Below, in pieces: positions 13,555 to 26,008 of a DNA stretch of 64,000 nucleotides. The first letter of the stretch is position 1, and each line of letters begins with the position of its first letter. Source of the stretch: Microcebus murinus. Its lineage: Eukaryota > Chordata > Mammalia > Primates > Cheirogaleidae. Position numbers and translations under genes: made by a program. The stretch covers positions 106,194,014-106,258,013 of the forward strand of contig NC_134136.1 in assembly GCF_040939455.1 (NCBI RefSeq), read 5' to 3'. A model generated the notes under the pieces. It was not told the DNA's origin. It searched no databases and saw only the letters and a list, made by a program, of their open reading frames with translations.

Positions 13555-14560
13555 AAGGTAAGAAGCAATACATGCTCCAGATGAGAAGAAATCAGCAAAA
13601 GAACTCCAGAAATATTAAGAATCAAAGTGAAATGATACCCCAAAAAGGGAACATCAGATCCCTAGCAATAGATACCAACCAAGATTAGAACATTGAAATG
13701 ACAGATGAAGAATTCTGAACATGCATTGTAAGGAAACTCAATGAAATGCAAGACAAAATGGAAACCCAACACAAAGAAACCATAAAGAGAATGCAGGAAA
13801 TAAATGAAAAATTCACTAAAGAAATTGAAATATTAAAGAAAAATCAAACAGAACTTCCGAAAAGAAAAATTCATACAAGGAATTATAAAACACAGCAGAA
13901 AGCCTTAAGAATGGGTTAGATCAAGCAGAAGAAAGAATCTCAGAGCATGAAGACAACTTTCAATTCAATAAGTGAGTCACAGAGATAGAGCAGAAATAAA
14001 AGAGCAAAGCCTACAAGAAATATGGGATTATATGAAGAATCCTAACATAAGAATCATAGCCATACCTGAGAGTGAAGAATAAAATACACAAGGGTTGGAT
14101 ATTACATTTGAGGGAATAATGGAGGAAACTTTCCCTGGCCTTGCTAGAAATCTAGATATCCAGGTACAAGAAACTAAAAGGACTCCTGGGAGATTTATCA
14201 CATAGAGAAAAATACCATGGCACACAGTCATCAGACTGGTCAAAATAAACATGGAAGAGGCTCTCCTATAAGTCATAGGAGAAAACAGCAGGTAAATTAA
14301 AAAGGAAAACCCATCAGACTAACTGCAGACTTCTCAACTGAGACCTTATAAGCCAGAAGGGACTGAGGTCCCATTCTCAGTCTTCTCAAACAGAATAATG
14401 GCTAGCCTAGAATTTTGTATCCTTCTAAACTAATTTTCATATATGAGAGGGAAATTAAGTTTTTTTCAGACAAACAAACACTGAGGGAATTTGTCAAAAC
14501 AAGATCTTCTCTGCAGGAAGTACTCAGAACTACATTACACACAGATCAGCACAATAGACA
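13555..14560 (+). pseudogene. L1 ORF1 remnant (RNA-binding chaperone protein)
   Basis: ORF1p is the trimeric RNA-binding protein that coats L1 RNA. A coiled-coil-like stretch is visible near 13740-13860 (repeated K/E/M/I codons, KRMQEINEKF). Further on, TKRTPGRFIT at about 14170-14200 matches the conserved C-terminal RNA-binding half. The frame is broken by stops, one directly after GRFIT. The start codon cannot be placed. It could not make a full protein. Confidence 0.7.
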
Positions 14561-14616
14561 CTCACTCACTAGTGTAAAATCATTCAAGAGCTAAAGGTCA
14601 AAGGCCAGATACCACA

Positions 14617-17600
14617 ATGACTCAAGATATAAAACATAGCAAGAAAGTTCTACTCAACAGGATGAACCGAAATCCACCCCATTTATCAATTTGTTCAATA
14701 AATGTGAATGGTTTGAACTTCCTACTAAAAAGACATAGGCTGGCCAAATGGGTAAATATACACAAGCCAAGTATCTGCTGTCTTCAGGAAGCACATCTAA
14801 TCCACAAGGATTCATTGAGACTCAAGAGGAAGGAATGGAAAACAATATTCCATGCAAATGAAAACCAAATAAAACTGGTGTAGTGGCTCTTGTATCAGAC
14901 TTAGTCTTCAGGTCAACAAAAATAATGAAAGAGAAAGATGGCCATTGTATAATGGTAAAGGGAACAATTCAAGAAGAAGACATAACAATTCTAAATATTT
15001 ATATACCCAACACAGTGTGTCCAGATTCATAAAGCAATTCCTACTCAATATAAACAAAATGGCAAACAGCAGAACTGTAATAGCTGAAGACTTCAATATC
15101 CCACTGACAGGACAGACCTTCCAAACAGAAAAATAAACATAGAAACAATGTACTTAAACAGAACTCAAGAACAAATGGGCCTAACAGACACTTACAGAAC
15201 TTTCTACCCCAAAACCACTGAATATACTTTCTTCTCATGAGCTCATGGGACATTATCTAAGATTGATCACACCCTAGGCCACAAAACACGTCTCAACAAA
15301 TTAAAAAAATAAGAAATTATACCATGCATCTTCTCAGACAACAGTGGAATAAAATTAAAAATAAACTTCAACAGGAACTCTCATCTCTACACAAAGTCAT
15401 GGAAACTAAACAACCTACTGCTGAATAATTATTGGTTAAAGGAAGAAATTAAGATGGAAATAAAAAGATTCTTTGAACTAAATAATAAAGGGGATACAAG
15501 TTATAAGAATCTATGGGACACAGCTAAAGTAGTCCTGAGAGGAAATGCATAGCCTTAAATGCCTACAACTAAATATAGAAAGATCACAATTTAACAATCT
15601 TATGAAACACCTCAAAGAACCAGAAAAAGAAAAGCAAACCAACCCAAACCAAGCAGAAGAAATAACCAAGATCAGAGCAGAACTAAATGAAATTGAAAAC
15701 AAAACAACTATATAAAAGATTAATGAAACAAAAAGCAGGTTCTGTGAAAAGATAAGAAGAATTGACACTCCTCTCACTAGATTAGCCAGAAGCAAAAAAA
15801 AAAAAAAAAAAAAAGATTCTAATAAACTCAAGCAGGAATGAAAAAGTAGAAATTACAACTGCTACCACAGAAATACAACATATCAACGCTGAATACTATA
15901 AAAATCTATGCACATAAACTTGAAAAAATGGAGGAAAAGACAAATTCTTAGAAACACAGAGCCTCCCTAGGTTCAATCAGGAAAAAATAGAACTCCTGAA
16001 CAGACCAATATCTAGTACTGAAATCAAAGCAGCAATAAAAAAACCTTTCTAAGAGAAAAAAAATCCTGGACCAGATGGTTTCACACCCAAATTCTACCAG
16101 ACCTACAAAGAAGAACTGGTGCTTACCCTGCAGATATTATTCCACAACATTGAGAATGAAGGAATCCTCCAAACATGTTTAATGAAGCCAATATCATCTT
16201 GATACCAAAACCAGGAAAGGACTCAACAAAAAAAGAATACTACAAGCCAATATCTCTTATGAATATAGATGTAAAACTTCTAATAAAATCTTAGCAAATC
16301 AATTTTATCTGCTCATGAAAAAAATAATGCATCACTATTAAGTGTTTTCCCAGGGATGCAGGGATGGTTCAACATATGCAAATCTATAAATATAATTCAC
16401 CTCATAAACAGAAGTAAAAACAAAGACCATATGATCCTATCAATAGACACAGAAAAAGAATTCAACAAAATCCAGCACCCTTTTATAATAAGAACACTTA
16501 ACAAAATAGGTATAGATGAGACTTACCTAAAAATCATAAAAGCCATATATGACAAACTCAGTGGCAACATCATACTGAAGAGGAAAACACTGAAAGCATT
16601 TCTGCTTAGAACTGGAACCAGAGAAGGTTGCCATCTATCACCTCTCTATTCAACATAGTGCTAGAAATCCTAGCCAGAATTATCATATAAGAGAAGAAAA
16701 TCAAGGGAATCCAAATGTCAGCAGAAGAGGTTCAAAAATTGCTCTTTGCTGATGATATGATCTTATATCTAGAAAACTCAAAAGAAAATGCCAACAAACT
16801 ACTGGAATTTTTAAATAAGTTCAGAAAAGTCTTAAGTTATAAAATAAGGGTATGCAAATTGGTAGTATTCATATACATCAACAACAGTCAAACTCAGAAC
16901 CAAATCAAATACTCTATATCTTTCACAATAGCAACAAAGTAAATAAACTACCTAGGAATATATTTAACTAAGGATGTGAAAAACCTCTACAGGGAGAACT
17001 ATGAAACACTAAGGAAGAAAATAGCAGAGGATGCAAAGTGATGGAAAGCCACACCATGCTCATGGATTTGCAGAATCAATATTATTGAAATTTCTGTACT
17101 ACCCAAAGTCATCTACAGATTCAATGCAATCCCTATTAAAATAACAACATCATTTTTTTGCAGATCTAGAAAAAATAATTCTGTGCTTTGTATGGAATAA
17201 GAGAAGAACCTGTATAGCTAAAGCAATCCTAAGTAAAAAGAACAAATTGGGAGGCATCGACTTACCAGACTTCAAGTTACGCTATAAGGCTATAGTAAAC
17301 AAAATAGCATGGTATTGGCACAAGAACACAGACTTGGACCAATGGACCAGGACTGAGAACCCAGGTATAAAAACATCCTAATATAGCCACCTGATCTTTG
17401 ACAAAGCAGGCAAAAACATATAATAGGGGAAAGAATGCCTATTCAATAAATGGTACTGGAAAAATTGGATAGCCACATGTGGAAGACTGAAACAGGATCA
17501 GCACCTCTCACCTCTCATAAAAATCAACTCATGATGGTTAACATACTTAATCCTAAGGAATGAAACCATAAGAATTCTAGAAGTAAGTTTTATAAAAACT

Positions 17601-18450
17601 CTTATAGACATTAGCCTAGGCAAAGAATTTATGAGAGGACCTCAAAAGCAGTCACAGCATCAACAAAAATACATAAATGGGACCTGATCAAATTAAACAG
17701 TTTCTGCACAGCCAAAGAAACTATCACTAGGGTGAATAGACAACCTACAGAATGAGAGAAAATATTTGGATGCTATAAATCTGATAAAGGGCTGATAACT
17801 GGAATCTATACAGAACTCAGGAAAATGAACAAGAAAAAATCAACAACCCCATTAAAAAGTGGGTAAAAGACATAAGCAAAACTTTTCAAAAGAAGATAGA
17901 CTAATGGCTAAGAAACATATGAAAAAATGTTCAACATCTCTAATCATCAGCAAAATGCAAATCAAGACCACAATGAGATATTACTTAATTCCAGTGAAAA
18001 TGGCCTTTATCAAAAAGTCCCAAAACAATAAATGCTGGCATGGATGTGGAGAGATAGGAACACTCATATACTGCTGGTGGGACTGCAAACTAGTACAACT
18101 TCTATGGAAATTAATATGGAGATAACCTCAAAGAGCTACATGTAGAACTACCATTTGATCTAGCAATCCCATTACTGGGCATCTACCCAAAGGTAAAAAA
18201 GACATTCTATAAAAAAGACATGTGAACTAGAATGCTTATAGCAGCACAGTTCACAATTGCGAAGATGTGGAAACAACCCAAGTGCCCATCAATCCATGAG
18301 TGGATTAATAACATGTGGTACACAAAAAACAATGGTGAGCTAAAACCTCTAGTATTATCCTGGATGGAGCTACAGCCCATTCTCCTAAGTGAAATATCAC
18401 AGGAATGGAAAAACAAGCACCACATGTACTCACCATCAAATTGGTATTAG
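14617..18450 (+). pseudogene. L1 ORF2 remnant (endonuclease and reverse transcriptase)
   Basis: ORF2p nicks DNA and reverse-transcribes L1 RNA at the nick. In order I see: endonuclease pieces SINVNGLN and CLQEAHL (14680-14800), EDFNIPL (about 15090), KIDHTLGHK (15260) and [10 protein letters not shown] (15330); reverse transcriptase pieces [16 protein letters not shown] (16430-16480) and LLFADDMILYLENS (16740-16785); the C-terminal cysteine motif [18 protein letters not shown] (about 18030-18085); and the final residues before the stop at 18450. Several frameshifts and stops separate the pieces. Two key sites are altered: the endonuclease SDH is SDN and the RT AFDKIQ is EFNKIQ. Either decay or single mutations explain this; the protein cannot function. 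Confidence 0.9.
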
Positions 18451-19184
18451 TTGATCAATACTTATGTGCACATATGGAAGAAACATTCTTTGGGTATCAG
18501 GTAGGTGGGAAGGGGGAGGAGGGATGAGTATTTTCACGTGTAATGAATGTGGTGCCCACTGTCTGTGGGATGGACAAACTTGTAGCTCTGACTTGGGCTG
18601 TGCAAAGGCAATATATGTAACCTAAATGTACCTTCATAATATTCTGAAATTAAAAAAAAATTCTTATAAAGTTGTTTTTCACTATCTCTTTATTCTTACT
18701 TTTGTAAATAATTTGTGAAATACCTTAGAGATATAAAAATAAAAGCTACAGTGTTCATTATACCTAGACATGAAATGGTAATGGCTATTTTTACTAGTAT
18801 ATTGAAGGTTGCATCAGAAATCTTATTTACATTAACAGAGCAATCTTTAACTCTCAGCTAAAGAGTTTCCATATTTTATTTTATTGCAAGTATCACTAAT
18901 AACCAGTAGGAAACTTAATGTTTTTAATGGTTGTACAGCAGAAGGAAAAGAAAATAAAACAGTGTTGCTCCTATAAATTCATTTATCAGTGTGTGTGTCT
19001 AAATGCACCTACAGTGCAAGTTGGCACTGGAGGAGTAGTGCTATCTCTTCTTATGTTCCTCAAATGGAAGCCAACTTCTAGTTTCTTCCCTAGGTCCACT
19101 TTTCTTTTCCCTTGGCGCCCTTTCTCTGTGCAAGCTCATCCACTCTAGGTAACTTCCAAATTGGTGTCCAGAAGTACCTTTGCT

Positions 19185-19945
19185 CCTGAAATCTCTACTT
19201 GTCTTTTCAACCATTCCTTTAACATCTCATTATGGTCATCTAGCTGCAGCTTAAGCACATTACTTTTCCTCCCATAATTCACTCTTTTTCCTGAGTTTGT
19301 CTCTGGTTATGATATTACCATTTTCCCAAGAACTCAATCTCGAGCTCTTACTTACATCTTCAGCTTCATACATGCAACAATGTCAAAATCCTGTTAATTC
19401 TACCTCCACCATATATTGCAATTTTAGTTATTCCTTTTACTTCACTGCCACTACTCTAGTTTGTGCTCTCTTGCCTCCTAATTGGTTGCAGTGACTTCAT
19501 TAATCATCCTTCACAACAGACACATACACACACACACTTCTATGCTGACAGATTCATCTGTCACACCATTGCTGGCACAGGTCTAATTATGTACCCTCTT
19601 GATATCTCTTTCTGAAATATCCTTTCCTCTCCAGCCTCTTTCTGCTTTCAAAGTCCTTTTCCTGACTAGATCAAATTGAACCTCCTCCAGAAGCATTCCA
19701 AGACCCCCTCATCCAGAGCCAATTTCCACTCCTCTTGTTCTCTCTCAACATTTTGTAATACTGCTCTACTCAAATACTTTTCCTAGATTGCCTTGCATGA
19801 ATATACTAGTCCAAATACCCACATTTGATTGTGAGTACTTTTAAAACAAAGGCTGAATTTTATTTCTCCCTGTATCCCCTCCATCACCTCTGATATTAAC
19901 TAGCACAGAGTAAGCATTCAAATGTTTGCTGAACTGAAATCTTTG
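19185..19945 (+). repeat. L2 LINE 3' portion
   Basis: The stretch follows the L2 3' region in order: TCAATCTCGAGCTCTTACT, TAATTCTACCTCCACCATAT, a CTTCACTGCCACTACTCTAG block, then the tail with TTTCTCCCTGTATCCCCTCC, ACTAGCACAGAGTAAGCATTCAAATG and TGCTGAACTGAA. The positions of the tail are about 19861-19940. It is old and diverged. Confidence 0.75.
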
Positions 19946-20569
19946 GTTGCCAGTGGCATCCTAGCAGATGTAAATTTTGAGAGCTGCTTGTAGCTATAAC
20001 AGGTTTACAGCAGGTGATAGATGTCAAAAGAAGAAAATTTATATGGTTGACTCTATTTCTTCTAAAATAAGCAACTCTCTAATAGACAATACCTGAGAGG
20101 AAGATACTGGCTGGCATTTCATTAGCAATAGAGATTTCATAAAAATGTGGAGAACAACAGAGTCTTTTTATTTCACCACGAAGAATTTCATACATTTGGT
20201 TGCAGCAATAAATGATGGGCTGATAAAGCTGCTATAAAACTGTCAGGTAATTCAAAAATCCTGTGAGAGTATTTTTATTTTCATACAGAAGAACATATTC
20301 CCTTCTATGACCCTGTATACCAGCTCTTTAAGCAATAGAATATGAATTTATTTTCTTAAAATTTATAAGATGTCATTAAGTTTCTTAAAGAATTCTAAAC
20401 TTCTTTGAATTTCTTTAGCTGAAAATATAATATCAAAGAAACAACTCTGTCTTAAGATTTGACATTCTGTTTCAGGAGTCCTTCTCTTGATTTAGCTGAT
20501 AAAAGGCTATCTAATACAGCCCTCATACTCTCCCATCTTCAGTTCCTCTGTACCAAATTCATCTCATCA

Positions 20570-20810
20570 TGAAAATGTGTAACATTTAATGAGCATCCAG
20601 TACGTGCCATATCTTTACTTTAGCAACATCATGTAATTTTACTTCCATGATCACTCTACCAGCTTAAGTACTATAATTAGCCCCACATGACAGATGAGGA
20701 AATGAGGGCTTATGGAAGTGAATTCACTAAGCCAAGGGCACACAGCTAGTAGATCACTGGGGTTCACTAGTCTGTACAGCTCCAACACGTGTAAGAGTCA
20801 ATTCTATAAT
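20570..20810 (-). repeat. MIR SINE
   Basis: CACATGACAGATGAGGAAAT, GGGCACACAGCTAGTAG and the upstream TTTAATGAGCATCCAGTACG are the inverted MIR order. Confidence 0.8.
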
Positions 20811-20974
20811 CAGACACCCAGATACATAGAAGACAAAAGTATAAATAGGAGCAGTACAAAATTATTATATCCAGATTATAATAACCTAAGGTTAGTCCTA
20901 ATATTCTAAGTTTTTAAATAAACATTTCTTCCTATTATTTGGCTAACCACTCTTTTCCATTTGCTGTATCTTAG

Positions 20975-21150
20975 GTCTTAAACTTATACAGACATGGGTT
21001 TGAATTTTGGTTCCTCACTTTTCAGCTTCCTAAGACCCTAGCCAAGTTACTTAAGCTCTCTGAGCCTCAGTTTTCTGTCTCTAAATGGGAATAGTAATAT
21101 CTAACTTCTAGGGTTATTGTGAATATTGAAAATGAAATAAATTACATGAA
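20975..21150 (+). repeat. MIR SINE
   Basis: GACATGGGTTTGAATTTTGG, GCCAAGTTACTTAAGCTCTC and TGAGCCTCAGTTTTCTGTC are clear MIR head and core motifs. Confidence 0.85.
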
Positions 21151-21334
21151 TTTGTTTACTTGTATTTATATATTTTATTGCATCTTTTCTAAAGCAACAT
21201 TCTCCTTTTGGTCTTTTAAATCTCTCTTTTTTGGGGGGTATGTGTGAAATAATCAAATAGCTACCAAAAAGCTCACTAAATGCTTTTACACTAAGCATTC
21301 AAACTACCCGAATAGACTATAATTAAACTAACAA

Positions 21335-21540
21335 GAGCCAGAATTCACTGAGCTTTTATTATGGGTCTAAGTGCTCTACATGTATTATTCTATCTAATTC
21401 TCCCAACCCTTGAGATAGATATAAGTAATCCTATTTAGAAGAGAAGGAAACTGAGATCAGATAGTTTACTAAGATAAGTTATTTGTTCAAGCACACAAAG
21501 TTAATGAGTGGCAGGTCCAGGTAGCCTGTGCTCAAGACCT
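21335..21540 (-). repeat. MIR SINE
   Basis: Inverted MIR order with GAAGGAAACTGAGATCAGA, CAAGCACACAAAGTTAATG and AGTGGCAGGTCCAGG. It is the third MIR within 1 kb. Confidence 0.75.
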
Positions 21541-23359
21541 ATATGAGCTATTGCTATATATCCCTAAAATGGTAGTGGTGGGGGTTATGGAGGGAGAAGC
21601 TGCAGAAGCAAGGCTCTTAACAACAAATGTTGGAGGAGCCACATTCACCAATATTATTTGTGAAATAAATAGAGCAATAAAAGATAGCAGTTATTTCTTT
21701 CCATACCCTTTTCACTACTATGTAAAGTATTATGGTATTATGCATTGCAGTCTTAATGGACATGAACAAGAGTTTTGCATAATTCAGACACCTCCAAGGA
21801 AGCAAATTTAAATTATTCTCATCTTACCTACTTTTGGTCTCCTGACTCAGCCCTTTTGCAGAAGAAAATGGCCAGGAATGGTTGACAAATTTAGCAACCA
21901 AAGAATTAAAGAAAAATGAGCAATTTAAACATTAGAAACAGCAAAAATTTCTCATTTGAACTCACAATAAAATTTATTCTCTTACCGGTATTATTACAAC
22001 ACAATTTCTATCAATATAATTACCTGAAAGCAACAGATACCATGGGAATAGTTTTATACAGTAAAACATGTGGGTAGTTTGCAGACCCAATTACCCGAGG
22101 TTTAGCATGAATATTACTAGTAGAGAGAAATAGCTTTTTACTGGATTTTTCTCTTGATAGAATGCAATAAGTATGTATAGATTTTCTCCACTGTTCAAAG
22201 TTAAGAGCTGAGATTTACCAAGGAGGTAAAAATGTTTCAATATAGTATTACAAACATATTAAATATTTTCTTTATTAAGCTGATTCCTTTTAAAGTATTT
22301 TTAGAAGTTTCAGGTCAGTAAAAATGGAAGATCGTAATTGTCAAATGAGAAAATATGGTTTTGTGAGCAAGTATTTTATTTCTGTCCTTTCCCTGGAAAC
22401 CAAATCTATACTAAGAAAAATTCTATTTTGAACACGATTGAAACTTTATGAGTATTGAATTTCCATCCCATTTCATAGATTTCAAATAGAGAGATAAACT
22501 GAAGCATAGCAGGGCTGCAAATGACATTGTTTAGATAAACATTTCTTGTCAGAATTATACTGGTACCAGCGTTAGAGGCTCTAGGCATATTTGGAAGTAA
22601 GATTCCAGCTCAGGTTCTTAATAAGCAACATGACATGTCTCAACAGACACTTGCTTTTAAGAAAATGCTATTTTGGACCATTTGGATTAGAATCTTTCCA
22701 TTATACTACAAACATTCATAAAGGTATTCATTTCCAAAAGACAAAAGCTTAAACAGGCAGAACTATTCAAATCACTGGGTATTAGCAGAGAGATACAAAC
22801 TTGCCCTCTGGTCACTCAATTTTAATCTCCACCATGAAAAAAAGTCAATGCAATATCAAAAAAAAAAAAAGATTACAAGGGATAATGGAAAATGTTTAGA
22901 CAATGTTTAATAGTTATTATAAAATGCATTAGTGCTATTTTCCTCTTGGGAAAAATAGAAGTTATTTTTCATTAGTAAAATAAAAAATGACTTTTTATAT
23001 AGTATGTTTGGATTTGCATAAACATCTTTGCTAAATTTCCATATTTCTCAGGCAAGAAACTGATTACTTACATGTTTAATAGGAATACAGTTTCATATAG
23101 AATAAATCACTTACTAAGATTCACTCTTGTGGACCAGTGTGTTGCAACCTGGTACAGAACTCTCAAGGTTCTAGTTTGGGGGAAGAACATTCTGCTATAT
23201 TAATTGAACAACTATATATGTTGTCCATTAACAGGCAACTTTGTTCTTGACTTGTTGGTTATAGAAATGACATCCTATAACTTCCACTGACCCGTGGAAT
23301 GTAAATGTACTCTTCCTTGTCCAAATTAGCTGTGTCAGAGATTGACAAGTTTCTTACTA

Positions 23360-23715
23360 AATCTATTCTTCCTCTTGGGCTCAATATTGGACAATATTTT
23401 ACTACTTCCTTTGCAGTTAGGTGTGGCCATGTGGCAAGTTCTGGCCAACAGACTATTAACAAAATTAATGTACACCACTTCTAGGCTCGTGAAAAATTCC
23501 CATGAGCAGCACTCATTCCTCATCTGTCCATTAAATGCATAGGACTCTGATACTATGGAAACAAAAGACAGAAAAAATGTGGGTCCCTAAATGACTTTAT
23601 AGAGGGCTGTTTATTTTGGATGGTACTAGGATAAGAAATAAATTTCTACTGTACTAAGGAACCAAGATTTGGGAGTTTATCTGTTATAGTAGCTGGTGTT
23701 GCCCTCCTAATACAT
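23360..23715 (+). mobile_element. Old LTR-like interspersed repeat
   Basis: GCAGTTAGGTGTGGCCATGTG, AAGTTCTGGCCAACAGAC and, near the end, GGATAAGAAATAAATTTCTAC with TTATAGTAGCTGGTGTTG follow a common mammalian LTR-type repeat whose 3' part has an AATAAA signal. Family name uncertain. Confidence 0.5.
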
Positions 23716-23929
23716 TAGCATATATCCAAATTCATTGTTTGAGCAACAATAAAGAGTTAGAATTTTAAAACAAAGAAAAGTGTATTTTAATTGTTAGTCA
23801 CTATAACCAAAAGAGGAAATGTCTTTAGGAAGTTAATCAAAACATACATAATTGCAGACCAAAAAATTATTTAGTCCTCGTGATTAAGGTCATTAAGAAA
23901 AGCAAAAAGACAAGATGGGAAGTAGTAAA

Positions 23930-24175
23930 CATACTAGAAGAAGCACAGACTTTCAAGTTAGAAATAGGCATTTGCTAATTCCAAGCTCTGTTCTTTGCTT
24001 GTTTTGTAAGCTTGAGCCATTTGATTAACTGTTCTTGGAACTGTTTTCTCATCTATAAAATGGGGATTGTGAAATATAGCTTACAGGATTCTGTAAAGAT
24101 TTTGTACACACACATACACAAACACTCCACATAGAACTAATGAGGTACTGAATAAATAGTAGCTATTATCACTAA
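23930..24175 (+). repeat. MIR SINE
   Basis: The core CTGTTTTCTCATCTATAAAATGGGG and the tail TACTGAATAAATAGTAGCTATT fit MIR. The core lies at about 24041-24065. A short CA run interrupts it near 24108. Confidence 0.7.
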
Positions 24176-25252
24176 GTATTTACCTAATATGTAGAATTAT
24201 GACTAATACATTTTTTAAAATGTTAACCTTTTACTCCGGGTACTGTTTCCCCTCGCCCAACATATTAGTAGCCAGTCATTCTGCCTTAATTTCCATACAA
24301 GAATATAAACTATGAAGATACAGATTCATGGTTTTTGAGTTTTAAAAGCCTAGGCCTGACATAAGGCAAAAGATCTAGAAGAAAAAAGATGATAGAAGAA
24401 ATATTTTCCTCATTCTTGCACTACAAAAGATTCCTCTGGTTACAGGAAGAGAAAAGAGAGCCTTGCAGGCAATATGTGTCCTTGGAGGGAACGTAGGTGG
24501 AGGGACAGGAGGAAACCCAGGGAGATCTGAGAGAATCTGATAGCAGAGGTGACCTGGATCTCATTCCTGAGGAGAACCTCTGAGGGAAACTACATGGCAG
24601 GCAGTTTCCTCTACTCCTCCCTCTAACTCTCTTTCTGACCTGATGCACAGCTACTGACACCATACACAATCACTCCAAATCACTTTGTGTAAAGAAGAAA
24701 AGAGCACGTATAATGTCTAGCCAGATGGGCCTTTCCAAAGTTACCGCCCACCCCAGTATGGCATAAGGAACAGTACAGTGATTTCTGATATTACACAATG
24801 GGGGCATCAAAGTAGCAGAGAGATAACCAGATCTGAAAGTACCACTGCAGAGAGGAATTAAAGATGATCCAGGAAGCAACTGCTTGTTTGGACCAACAAT
24901 CAAGGATATGAGGGAGAGACTGGCACCTCCGTGGATGCCAGCTCAGAGAGATGACAACTAAGGAGCAAATATTCAGCCACACTAGGCTTACCATGCACAT
25001 CACTCCATGCCTTGCAACTATATAAGGCCTGAACGGATAAAAATTATATTTCTTCTATTGAGTGGATACATTCAGTTGTTGAAAGAATAACACCATGGAC
25101 TGAAAATCTTATTCAGTGTAATACTTATCATTTACAATTATTTCACATTACTTTTATAAATGTGATGATGGTATATGAACTTAAGTTGTTACGGAAACTT
25201 TTCATGCATCTTGCCTGGAGTGCCCTATGCTTTTTAAAAGACTTAATAAAAG

Positions 25253-25258
25253 ACTTAC
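25253..25258 (-). other. DMD: Splice donor of DMD exon 52
   Basis: The exon ends GATAGAA and is followed on the minus strand by GTAAGT, a full match to the consensus intron side of a U1-dependent donor. A strong donor with a moderate acceptor fits a constitutive exon. Confidence 0.92.
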
Positions 25259-25376
25259 TTCTATCCGTAATGATTGTTCTAGCATCTTGATTGCTGGTTT
25301 TGTTTTTCAAATTCTGGGCAGCAGTAATAAGTTCTTCCAACTGGGGGCGCCTCTGTTCCAAATCCTGCAGCGTTGC
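25259..25376 (-). CDS. DMD: Dystrophin exon 52 (internal coding exon)
   Basis: Read on the minus strand, this 118-bp segment encodes 39 codons plus one base, starting in phase 0: ATLQDLEQRRPQLEELI, then TAAQNLKNKTSNQDARTIITDR. I recognise this as human DMD exon 52, part of spectrin-like repeat 20 in the central rod. Dystrophin links cortical actin to the dystroglycan complex at the muscle membrane, and these helical repeats form the elastic rod. The length equals the human exon (118 bp). Against the human protein as I recall it, two residues differ (M to L at residue 3, E to D in SNQEAR), both conservative. There is no stop or frameshift. Exon edges are set by AG just before and GTAAGT just after. 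Because 118 is not a multiple of three, loss of this exon shifts the frame; exon 52 deletions are a known cause of Duchenne dystrophy. An ATG-to-stop reading (25361-25143) runs past the donor into the intron and is not the real product. Confidence 0.97.
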
Positions 25377-25400
25377 CTAAAAGAACAAATATCACTTAAT
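25377..25400 (-). other. DMD: Splice acceptor of DMD exon 52
   Basis: On the minus strand the bases just before the exon read GATATTTGTTCTTTTAG followed by GCAACG. This gives an AG acceptor with a moderate, T-rich pyrimidine tract. It fixes the exon start. The branch point cannot be assigned with confidence. Confidence 0.9.
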
Positions 25401-26008
25401 GCCGGGTTTTTCTAGCATTGTGCATTCCCTTCATGAAATACAAAGTAAAGTACAATTTTCAAACCAGCCAAAACACTTTTAGAAATAAAAAAGATGTTAC
25501 TGGATATAAATCTCTACTGTGTAAGGGTTTATAGAAAACGATTTAACAAGAAATGTGTTTCATTCTTAGATACCAAAAATACTTCAAAGGAAATTCTTGA
25601 TTATAGATTTGCTTCACTATTTAAAAGCTTACAGAGAGTCATTTCAGAGTATCTGGGTTTACTTAAACCAATATATGAGTGCCATGAGTAAGGAACATAA
25701 TTCTGAATTCTGACAAGAAAGACAGCTATTTATACTTGTAATCTCATTCTGTGTGGTGTCAAAATTAAGATGTATATTTATTTTAGAAAAAGCAAAGAAT
25801 AATTTAAAAGCAATTATTTATTTAACTTCTTTGTACCCAAGATTTCTCGCCTGCAAAATGACAAGATGAAGTAGATGAGCTCTATCAGTCTTTCTACAAA
25901 GCTTCCTGTCCCGTCCATAAGAAGCATCAAACTCTTTATTCCACCCCAGAACTAATAAATCAGTAGGGGAAAGGACTGGGAATGTTGCATTTGTAACAAA
26001 TTCACTTA

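Larger units (their letters stand above)
11775..18657 (+). mobile_element. Full-length but inactive L1 (LINE-1), antisense to DMD
   Basis: About 6.9 kb. The 5' end is GGGGACAAGATGGCGGACC, the usual L1 start. A GC-rich 5' UTR runs to about 13540, then decayed ORF1, decayed ORF2 and a 3' UTR (18451-18650) ending in an A-rich tail. Imperfect 12-13 bp target-site copies flank it (AAATTTCTCATA at 11763-11774; AAATTCTTATA at 18658-18668). The tail wording (GCAATATATGTAACCTAAA.., then CATAATATTCTGAAAT) is the lemur-type L1 end. Many stops and frameshifts in both ORFs show it is dead. The diverged target-site copies show it is not recent. Confidence 0.93.
1..25258 (-). other. DMD: DMD intron 52, partial (3' part outside the window)
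   Basis: Everything left of exon 52 is intron 52 in transcript order. The human intron is about 50 kb as I recall, so exon 53 is expected beyond position 1, and no trace of it is seen. Apart from the repeats listed separately, the stretches 1-1734, 1881-3238, 3551-5558, 5666-6184, 6421-7684, 9105-10206, 10712-11762, 18671-19184, 19946-20569, 21541-23359, 23716-23929 and 24176-25252 are AT-rich unique-looking DNA in which I see no gene, RNA gene or regulatory element. Short ORFs there (60-92 codons) have no recognisable product. Confidence 0.9.

Noticed and set aside
24421..25003. A slightly GC-richer stretch with several 70-80 codon ORFs beside exon 52
   Set aside because: No splice-bounded exon, no known repeat and no DMD exon match. 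No evidence for an alternative exon or promoter; the known internal DMD promoters are in other introns.
25143..25361. 72-codon minus-strand ORF over the exon
   Set aside because: Only the part within 25259-25361 is coding. The rest reads through the splice donor into intron, and the ATG is created by translating from within the exon rather than a real start.
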